From Silene conica (taxonomy: Eukaryota > Streptophyta > Magnoliopsida > Caryophyllales > Caryophyllaceae): DNA of 64,000 nucleotides. The DNA lies in contig CM055312.2 in NCBI GenBank assembly GCA_029255685.2, positions 52,610,202 to 52,674,201 on the forward strand, in the 5' to 3' direction. Below, one piece after another: positions 56,065-64,000 of the stretch; position 1 is the first letter of the stretch, and each line of letters begins with the position of its first letter. The notes below the pieces were generated by a model, which saw nothing but the letters and a program-made list of their open reading frames with translations, had not been told where the DNA came from and searched no databases. The position numbers and the translations under genes are program-made.

Positions 56065-59000
56065 GTACTGATTCCATTTTCAACACCAACGGTGAGGTTT
56101 CTACAATTTTAACAGCACAATCCACACCTACAGTACCGGTTGGTACGCCTATTACTTTGGTGAATCACACACCGGGTGGTAGTGAGGAATGGATTGTCAG
56201 AGTTGCAGAAGATATTACACCTACTGTTGGGAAGTTATTTTTAGATCTAGAGTCGGCAATGACATTCTATCAAGTGTATGCTACTGCTTGTGGTTTTGAA
56301 GCTAGGAAATCTTAAACGAAGAGGTTTCGTGATGGTAATATTCGAACTAAAGCCATGGTTTGTAATCTTGAAGGCCATAATAAGAGGAAGGGAAGACCTC
56401 TTGAAACTATTGTAAGTGAAACTGGTTCTGAAACTGGTTCAAATATTGGAAAAAGTGCAAAACCAAAAACTGGTGTGAAGGAAGTGAAGGAGATGAGGCT
56501 GATAGTTCAAATAAGCAAACATTTATAAGAACAACCAAAATTAGAAGGTGGGGTTGTCGTGCAATTGTCAAATTCAAGTTCCATGATTACAAGTACATCG
56601 TTGAGCAATTTCATGAGGGTCACAATCACCCAGTTGGGGCTAGCTTAACATACCAGTTATGCAAAAAGCAAGTCGAAGGGTTCGAAAATGTGTGGGCTTC
56701 CCTTTCACAGTTCAAGAATTTCCAACGGGATTTGAAGTGTTTCATTAAGAGTAAGGATGGAGACATGTTTATCTCACGTTTGAAAACCCTCCGTGAAACA
56801 AAAGGGTTAGAATTTGTGTATGAAATGGATTCTGAGAAAGCTTTGACAAGGATTTTTTGGACAGATGCTGAGGCAAGGAGATGTTACTCAGTGTTTGGTG
56901 ATGCAATTTCATTCGATCCAACTTATGGCACTAACAAATATAACATGATATTCACCCCTTTCACTGGCATTGACAATCATAAAAAGTCAATAACATTTGC
57001 ATGCGCTCTTTTAGATCATGAAGACGATGAATCATTTATTTGGGTATTTCAGCAGTTTCTGAAATCAATGGGTGGAAAAGAACCTAATTAAATTATCACT
57101 GACCAAGATGCAGGAATAAAAAAGGCGGTCCTTGGTATGTTTGTATATCGTGCAATTTTTCTAATTTTCTTAACTTGTGAAACTAGAAGCTGAAGATGCT
57201 GAAACTGTGAAACTACATGCTTAACTTGTGAAACTAGATGCTTATACTGTGAATCTGGAAGGCCATATTGTGAACCCTGTTGATATAAGAGGCTGATTTT
57301 GTGAGTTCTGAAAGTGTGAAACCTGTTGAAAAATCAGCCTGATTTTTTGAGTTCTTAACTTGTGAAACTAGAAGTTTATAAAGTGAAACTACATACTTAT
57401 TTTGTGAAACTAGATGGCTATATTGTGAAACCTGTTGATAAAAGATCCTGATTTTTTGAGTTCTTAACTTGTGAAACTAGAAGCTTAACTTGTGAAAGTG
57501 GATTCGTATTCTGTGAAACTACAAGCCTATATTTGTGAAACCTGTTGATAAAAGAGGATGATTTTTTTGAGTAATCTTATTTTGTTACATGCAGTTGTGT
57601 TCAAAACAGCAAGACATCGGTTTTGCATGTGGCACATTATTAAAAAAGTAACAGACAAGGTTGGGAGCACAATTTGCAAAGACACTGAATTCTTATCACG
57701 TCTGAACAGTGTTGTTTGGAGCAATGATATGGAACCTGAGGAATTTGAGGAGAATTGGGTTAAGGTCATCACAGAAATCTCGTTAGAGGATAATATATGG
57801 TTGAGTGGAAAGTTTGCTGAAAGACACAATTGGATACCAGCGTAATTCAGAAATGTTCCGATGGGTAACATTTTAAGAACCACACAGAGATCAGAGAGTG
57901 TTAATAGTTTTTTTAAAAGATTTGAGAATAAATATGAGACCTTGGTTGAGTTTTGGATGAGGTTTGAGAGTGCCATCGACCAACAAAGGCATGCTCTAAA
58001 GCTTCTTGAAGCACATAGTGATGATTCAATGCCTGAAACCTTATATAGTTCAAACTGGGAAACCCATGGAGCGAGAGCCTATACACATGAAGTCTTATAT
58101 GACTTTCAAAATGAGGTTAAGGGCTCGATAAATGGGTGTAGTGTGGGTGGATACACCCCACCAGATCCTGTAACTAACTCTGAGATTTTGATAGTTGAAG
58201 ACGCGATCAAGAAAAAGAGCTACGCAGTTGAGTACAATAAAGGAACAATGGACGTGGAATGTTCTTGTAAACTATTTGAACGGAGAGGTATTCTATGTTA
58301 TCACATCATTTGGGTTTGCTCGGGTAAATCTAAGGAAATACCCGAGAAATACATTTTGGGTAGGTGGAGTAAGAATGCACTTAGAAACCCTATTTATGAT
58401 TTGAATGAAAATCTTTTGGACAACTACAATCCTAGTAGTAGTGGGAAATTTGGAATGTCTCGGATGTGGTCTGAGATTTATGCAACTGTGGGGATCCTCA
58501 AAAGAAAAAAAGAGTCTGATGTGAGTGAATTTGCTAAGCTTGTAAAAGAATTCCGAGAGAAGTTAGAGCCAAACCCAAAGGCTTTGACAAAAGAACAAGA
58601 ATTGGAAATCCTTCTAAACTGCAAGGCTCCAAAAGAAGGAAAGGTCTTACCACCTAAGTTCTCTAAGAACAAGGGTACCGGGAGGCGGTTGGTGAGTAGC
58701 AAAAATAAGGCAATCAAAAAAGCAAAAAAACCAAAAAGGTTGTGTGCTAACTGTAAACGAATGTCACGCCATGATAAAAGAAATTGTCCATATGATTTTG
58801 AAGAGCATCCTCCTGGGAATCAAGTGTGTATTATTCCTTTACTTTATTTTTTTTAATTTAGGTTTATAATACTGTGAAATTTTGGGCTTATACTGTGAAA
58901 CTTTGGGCTTATACTGTGAAACATGTTGATGAAGGACTAATTTTAGTTTGTATCTAATATTGTGAATCCTAGGCCTTAAACTGTGAAACTAGAGGCTTAT

Positions 59001-59568
59001 CCAGTGAAACTGGAAGCTTGCATTCTGATTTAATTTAGGTTTATTATACTGTGAAACTAGTATACTGTGAAACTAGTGCCTTATACTGTGAAACTATGGG
59101 CTTATACTGTGAAACCTGTTGATGAAGGGCTGATTTTAGTTTGTTTTTAATATTGTGAATCCTAGGCGTAAAACTGTGAAACTAGTGCCTTACACTGTGA
59201 AACTGGAAGCTTGCATTCTGATTTAATTTAGGTTTATTATACTGTGAAACTATGGGCTTATACTGTGAAACTATGACCTTATACTGTGGAACCTGTTGAT
59301 GAAGGGCTAATTTTAGTTTGTTTCTAATACTGTGAATCCTAGGCCTTAAACTGTGAAACTAGGGGCTTATATTGTGAAACTAGGGGCTTATATTGTGAAA
59401 CTAGGGGAGTATATTGTGAAACTAGGGGCTTATACATTCTGATTTAATTTAAGTATAATTTTTATTACTTAATAAATGCAAGGTACGTCTCAAAAGTATT
59501 TAATTTAATGTTTCATTTTCTTTCAGGGAGATACAACAGAAGAAGAAGAAGAAGAAGAAGATGTATAG
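56065..59568 (+). pseudogene. FAR1-type transposase, right copy, broken
   Basis: Exon 2 begins at 56065 after TATATAG. Compared with the left copy it has an in-frame TAA at 56313-56315 in the FAR1 domain, a 1-bp deletion near 56480, an in-frame 93-bp deletion near 56630, TAA at 57089-57091 just before the second catalytic Asp, and TAA at about 57843-57845. The rest of exon 3 (57861-58830) is open, with the SWIM finger CSCKLFERRGILCYH and CANCKRMSRHDKRNC. Exon 3 ends in CAA at a GTGTGT donor. The tail exon 59527-59568 (GGAGATACAACAG, then GAA repeats, stop TAG) shows the acidic C-terminus that the left copy has lost. It cannot make transposase. Confidence 0.9.
57170..57545 (+). repeat. 21-bp motif array, right MULE FAR1 intron 2
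   Basis: GTGAAACTAGAAGCTTAACT-type units with the recurring GTGAAACCTGTTGATAAAAGA phrase; inverse counterpart of 38630-39075. Confidence 0.87.
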
Positions 59569-60060
59569 CATAGAGAATGATGTAGAGCTTACATTCTGAT
59601 TTAGTTTAAGTTTTTTATACTGTGAAACTAGGGGCTTACACATTCTGATTTAATTTAGGTTTATGAGTATAAATTCATTGTTTTAGATTTTAGTTTGTTT
59701 CTAATATTGTGAAACTGGAAGCTTGCATTCTGATTTAACTTAGCTTTATTATACTGTGAAACTGGTGCCTTACACTGTGAAGCTAGGGGCTTATATTGTG
59801 AAACTACGGGCTTATACTGTAAAACAAGGGGCTTATACATTCTGATTTAATTTAGGTTTATGATACTGTGAATCTAAGAGCTTATACTGTGAATCCTAGG
59901 CCTTAAACTGTGAAACTAGGGGCTTATACTGTGAAACCTGTTGATGAAGGGCTGATTTTAGTTTAGGTTTCTAATATTGTGAATCCTAGGCCTTAAACTG
60001 TGAAACTAGAGGCTTATACGGTGAAACTGGATACTTAGATTGTGAAAGCTGATGAAAGAC
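58865..60060 (+). repeat. 21-bp motif array, right MULE intergenic
   Basis: Many units of ACTGTGAAACTAGGGGCTTAT with interspersed ATTCTGATTTAATTTAGG phrases; inverse counterpart of 35610-37330. The FAR1 tail exon lies inside at 59527-59568. Confidence 0.87.
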
Positions 60061-60069
60061 GATGAAATT

Positions 60070-60446
60070 GAATAATAAGAAGATGGAGTTGAAAGGGGTG
60101 GAATGTGTAGCAGTTGTTCCATTCATTCAAGTTTAGGGCTATAGAATGCATGGGCATGGCAGCAGGCCTTAAAGTTTGTTGTCACCCGAATTTTACTAAT
60201 ATCGCCCGAATTTTACTTGTTGTCGTCAATTTGTTTTTTTTTTTTCCAAAACTTTGTTAAATGGAATTGCAAATTAATTTTGTGAAACTTGGATGTAAAT
60301 TTAAAATTAAACGCTGTAATCTTGAAAACTAGAACGTGAATCTTAATTAAAAAACATCTAATTACAACTTCAAAATTTACAACTTCAATTAACAAACAAC
60401 AACGAAAACATCACAACAAATTGATCATCTGTTCAAACAAAACACA
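60070..60446. other. Segment unique to the right MULE, left of the TRIM
   Basis: About 375 bp with no counterpart in the left MULE. It includes a duplicated GCCCGAATTTTACT/ACCCGAATTTTACT word near 60185 and 60205, and AT-rich DNA. I see no supported gene. Together with 61005-61160 it may be one inserted or captured piece that the TRIM later entered. Confidence 0.4.
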
Positions 60447-60999
60447 TGTAACACCCCAAGAGTGTGAGAGGAAAGTTGTCCCACATCAGTAGAATGTGAG
60501 GCTTGTGATATGTTTATAATAACTTCCACCCACCACTTAGTAACAAGGCCTTGTGCTTTTGGGCTTAAGTGAGGACAACTAATGGGCCCAAAAATGTGCA
60601 CCCATCTTATTGGGGTTGTGTTACGACCGTGGTGGGTCGAGTTGTTACAAATGGTATCAGAGCGACCCTACGACCGTGTGGTGAGCCTGTGGTCGGGATT
60701 ACCCAGGTCACACACCTAGCGGGGGAGGATTCTGGCTCTGGTTGTGGTCAAGGTTGAGGCACAACGAGGACGTTGTGTTCTTTAAGTGGGGGAGTTTGTA
60801 ACACCCCAAGAGTGTGAGAGGAAAGTTGTCCCACATCGGTAGAATGTGAGGCTTGTGATATGTTTATAATAACTTCCACCCACCACTTAGTAACAAGGCC
60901 TTGTGCTTTTGGGCTTAAGTGAGGACAACTAATGGGCCCAAAAGTGTGCACCCATCTTATTGGGGTTGTGTTACGACCGTGGTGGGTCGGGATGTTACA
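60447..60999 (+). mobile_element. TRIM retrotransposon, 553 bp, TSD ACACA
   Basis: Two 203-bp direct repeats (60447-60649 and 60797-60999) start TGTAACACCCCAAG and end GTTACA. They flank 147 bp that opens with a tRNA-Met primer site (ATGGTATCAGAGCGACC) and closes with a purine tract (AAGTGGGGGAG). Target duplication ACACA is at 60442-60446 and 61000-61004. The LTRs differ at only a few positions. The GTCCCACATC word in the LTR is common in plant TRIM families. No coding capacity; it must be copied by another element's proteins. Confidence 0.95.
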
Positions 61000-61004
61000 A
61001 CACA

Positions 61005-61151
61005 TTTCTAAGACTCGCTAAATATAAAGCCTTGTTAAGCACCATTGGCCTATATGGCATGAAGTCTAGCCTTGCAATTGATATGCCGAGGGTGTTGAGT
61101 CCAGCTAGCCCTTTGAAGAGAAAATCTTCAGCTGTCACGGCCATCAGATAG
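61005..61151 (+). other. Coding-like segment of unknown origin beside the TRIM
   Basis: An open frame reads FLRLAKYKALLSTIGLYG, then SLAIDMPRVLSPASPLKRKS, and a stop at 61149-61151. Codon content looks less random than the surroundings, and the same frame continues left of the TRIM (QIDHLFKQN) if the TRIM and one TSD copy are ignored. I do not recognise the protein. It could be the last exon of a captured gene or of a MULE passenger gene lost from the left copy; chance is also possible. Confidence 0.3.
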
Positions 61152-61159
61152 TAATGAAC

Positions 61160-62640
61160 TCCGATCTTCAGGTCTGAGATTCACAGAATACACTTCAGCA
61201 CTTGTGAATGTGACCAAGTTTCACAAAATAAGATCTGAGATTCACTGAATAAGGTCTGAGAATCACCAAATGATGACTGACTAAGTTTAACAAAACTACA
61301 CACCTTGTTTTTTGTTGAGGAAACTTCAAGATTGACAACGCCAGTTTCACCAACGTGGGAAGGGACATTATCCCAAACAACATGATCCCCAACAGCATGA
61401 GAATCAGATACAATTCATTCACAAAAAAAGTCTTTCAATTGACAGGCTTTAGCTTCATTTTTTCTTTTTCCCTTTAATAAGGGAAAACCTATACAACCAA
61501 AACAAATACAATATACATATTACAATATATTCAGCCAAGGAATTAAGAATTTAAAACTTTAATGTGTAGATTCACAAAGTAAGACCTGGTAGTATTCTCA
61601 TTCCATTTAAGAAGTTCCAACATGATCGACTTTCGATAATCTACCAAATTCTGCATAGAGTGACGTATATTAATGAAGTGTATTCATGCTAATATTCGTC
61701 GAATGCACGACTTTATTTTCATATAGTAATGAACTCACTTCAAAATATTCACTGTCCGTCCATAAACTTTGATCTTCCAATGCACTCAACCACTTTAGCA
61801 GAATAACTCCACAATCATAACTAGACAAAAAAACATTTAACCACTTATGAGTGTGACAAAGTTTCACAGAATAAGGTCTGAGATTCACTGAACAAGGTCT
61901 GAGATTCACCAAATGATGACAGACTAAGTTTAACAAAACAAGTCGAACTACGCACCATGTTTTTTGTTGAGGGACTTCGAGATTGACAACATCATGCATG
62001 TGCATGTACTGCAAAGATTTGTACGACTGTCCCAGAATAGTTGCAACATTGTACAACTGAAAAGAAAAGGGCAATAAAAGATCAAAATATATTTTGGGAT
62101 ATACTAAAACAAAAGTTTCACAAAATAAGCTTCTAGTTTCACATAAGAAAGGCTGACATTCACAGAATAAGGAAACGAAACTTAAAACTGTGAAACAAGA
62201 AACCTACATTGTGAAACCCAAACTCTTAGTTTCACAGAAAAAGGGCTTAGTTTCACAAAATAAGCTTCTAGTTTCACAGAAGAAGGAAAATAAACTTAAA
62301 CTTATATCCATGCATGAATCAAAAAAGGAAAAAATCATACAATCTCAGTGGCATGGTTGTTGTCAATATCCACATTTATATTCATGCATGAGTCAAGGAT
62401 GTAATTTCTTTGCTTCTTTATGTCGCAAATACAAGCCCACCAATGCTTCAATGGCTCACTATGCAAAGGGATAAAAACCTAAGATAGTAAATGTATGGGA
62501 ATAATCAATCAACAATACACATGAATGACAGTAAATAAATAACAAAATGAATAGTAGAACTGAAGGATCTGACCATGTCAATATGGCTACCATCAACTGG
62601 AATGTATGAGAGATTTATATATTGACCCCAAATCTCTGGG
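61160..62640 (-). pseudogene. ULP gene fragment of the right MULE
   Basis: Inverse counterpart of 33960-35200. It includes the exon with SYDCGVILLKWLSALEDQ (about 61770-61830, catalytic Cys kept), the NVATILGQSYKSLQYMHMHD exon (about 61975-62060) and the His/Asp exon around 62300-62480, with frame damage between. It ends abruptly at 62640 after the word CTCTGGG, where the third LARD-family element begins. Domain 1 and the N-terminal region are missing. Confidence 0.8.
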
Positions 62641-64000
62641 GCCGTGTAATATTTCGTGATTTAAATTACCTTACTAGTTTTCTTGACGTTATGTGGTGTC
62701 GCATATTGTGCTCCATATGTGCCTAGTGACCAGTTTATGGACCATTGGATGGTGAACTTCGGGACGAAGTTCATTTTTAAGGAGGTAAGACTGTAATACC
62801 CCGTATTGTCATTGTTCGTAGTGATGAATTGTTTTATATTTATACTAGTTGATACGTATTTTGCTAATTGCTATAAAAGTAATATTAGTTATTATACGTG
62901 TTAAGTGAATAAGAGTCCTTAGTCGAGACAAGAGCGGAATATGGTTAATATAGTTCTTGGAGTACGTGAGGGTCTAATAGAGATGGGTTTGGACTCGTTT
63001 GGTTGGATTCGACTTGGATGATTGGATACAATACCATGCCCCATATACCATAATTGTTCACCATCGACATAAGGACCTGAAATATCATATTTTGTTACCA
63101 AAACCCTAATCACCCAAACACACAAGCTGCCTCCATCGACAAAAGAAACCCTACTCCTACTTTCACTCTGCCTCCATCTCGTAACAGCCCCCTTCACCAA
63201 CCCTATCCACCTTATCACCACCGTGAGTTTTGAAGGGGAACAAGAGGAAGACGAACACTCGATAACAGCCATCACCATCGTTATCACTACCGTGCGCATC
63301 AATGTTCGTAAGCAGTTTTTTTTATACCTTTTCATACTGTTATATCTGAGATGTATAGTTATACTTGATCCTTATAATTTGAATAACGCGTTTGTCCTCA
63401 TTAGACCACCATAGGACCACCGTGGGTGGCAGTAAATCAGTCGTGAATGTCGACATAAACCACGTTTTTGACACTCTGTTTTAGTTCGTTTTCTGCTCGT
63501 GTTTTGTGACGTGTTCTGTTGTTGTTCTGATTTGTCCTTGAGTACGATTTTATGGGTAATGATAGTAGGGAGTTTGTAGGAGATGTTACTGGTGGTAGGA
63601 TGGTTGTGGTGGCCGGAGAAGGGGCTGTTTGACAGCGTGTTTAGGGGTTGCGGGAAAGTCTTTTTCTGGGTTGGCGATGTGTATCATGTGTTCAGCGGTT
63701 TTGGACAGTTGGTTCAACCGGTTTCAGGGGGTGTCGAGGCCTGGGTTTTGGCACCGGGGGGTTGTGGGCAGTGTGGAGTGTCGCGGGGTCGTGAGTCGTG
63801 GTGGTGTTGGTGGTGTTTCAGGCGGATTTATAGGGCTGGAAAACCCACTGGTGCAGTGGTGCTACGGTTTTCGGTTGTGTAGGTGCGGGTTTTGTACCGG
63901 TTTCGAGAGCTTCTGGAGTTGAGTCTTGTGTCGTGGTGGTGTCAAGGGGTTGCGTCATAGTGCAAGGGTGTCAACAACCGTGGGTTGGTGGTTGTACAGG
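62641..64000 (+). mobile_element. LARD-family LTR element 3, running off the window
   Basis: Host homology stops at 62640. TGTAATATTTCGTG begins at 62645. After the hairpin GAACTTCGGGACGAAGTTC (62754-62772) and the purine tract AAGGAGGTAAGAC, a second LTR start TGTAATACCCCG follows at 62792. The LTR beyond 62792 resembles LARD2 at its start, contains CCCTAATC/ACCCAAACAC words near 63105, and turns G-rich (GGTGGT, TTGGTGG) after about 63580. Its 3' end and TSD are outside the window. Confidence 0.7.

Larger units (their letters stand above)
47977..62640. mobile_element. Right MULE copy, inverted and decayed, with nested LARD2 and TRIM
   Basis: Reverse-complement homology to the left MULE runs from FAR1 intron 1 (47977 corresponds to about 40656) through FAR1, the intergenic 21-bp array and ULP to 62640 (corresponding to about 33960). 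Its FAR1-side terminus is missing and its ULP side is cut by another element. Transposase and ULP are both broken. It is head-to-head with the left copy. A segment at about 60070-61160 has no counterpart in the left copy. Confidence 0.85.

Noticed and set aside
60447..60999. Cassandra-type TRIM with 5S rRNA-like LTR
   Set aside because: No 5S rRNA internal promoter sequence is visible in the 203-bp LTR.
60569..61005. Open frames across the TRIM on both strands
   Set aside because: Short, span LTR and primer site, and show no known domain; TRIMs are non-coding.

Overview
The window is plant nuclear DNA, almost certainly from a repeat-rich eudicot. It contains Copia and Gypsy-like LTR retrotransposons primed by initiator tRNA-Met, plant L1-type LINEs, a TRIM, and Mutator-like elements (MULEs) with a FAR1-type transposase and ULP (C48 protease) genes. 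I see no conserved single-copy gene and no rRNA, tRNA or CRISPR array. The only host-like coding piece is a strictosidine-synthase-like fragment caught among transposon ends. I cannot name the species.

Left part (1-32245). A decayed Copia element on the minus strand (1-4800) abuts a Gypsy-like remnant (4801-6230). Next comes the 5' part of a MULE-borne ULP gene (6231-7866, three in-frame stops). One intron of that gene has been blown up to more than 24 kb by nested insertions. The first is a non-coding LTR element, LARD1 (8211-18522, TSD ATGTC), whose own 5' LTR holds a truncated LINE (9578-11438, 16-bp TSD). The second is a LINE (18709-32228, 17-bp TSD), itself split by a full-length Copia element (21670-30309, TSD TGATT). 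That Copia has LTRs I read as identical and an intact 1343-codon gag-pol.

Middle part (32246-47976). The ULP gene resumes, with a degenerate C48-like domain followed by one with an intact His/Asp/Cys set. It faces a largely intact FAR1-type transposase gene on the minus strand (exons between 40869 and 36985), whose element ends in a terminal repeat at 41371-41420. From 41421 to 47976 lies a mosaic of related short TIR elements inserted at TA/GA microsatellites. It includes a 3-kb non-autonomous element (44041-47047) whose left terminus matches the transposase element's at 38 of 40 positions.

Right part (47977-64000). A second, decayed copy of the same MULE lies in inverted orientation, with FAR1 on the plus strand and ULP on the minus strand. 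It is interrupted by LARD2 (48314-56023, TSD GAAAA) and a 553-bp TRIM (60447-60999, TSD ACACA), and is cut at about 62640 by a third LARD-family element that runs off the window.

Four patterns stand out. (1) The two Copia leaders carry palindromic tags in the same 2+4 layout but with unrelated sequences. (2) A 21-bp periodic motif fills the introns and intergenic DNA of the MULE. (3) Several LTR elements of two superfamilies show two alternative LTR start/polypurine-tract sites. (4) The MULE ULP gene appears to pair a dead and a live protease domain.
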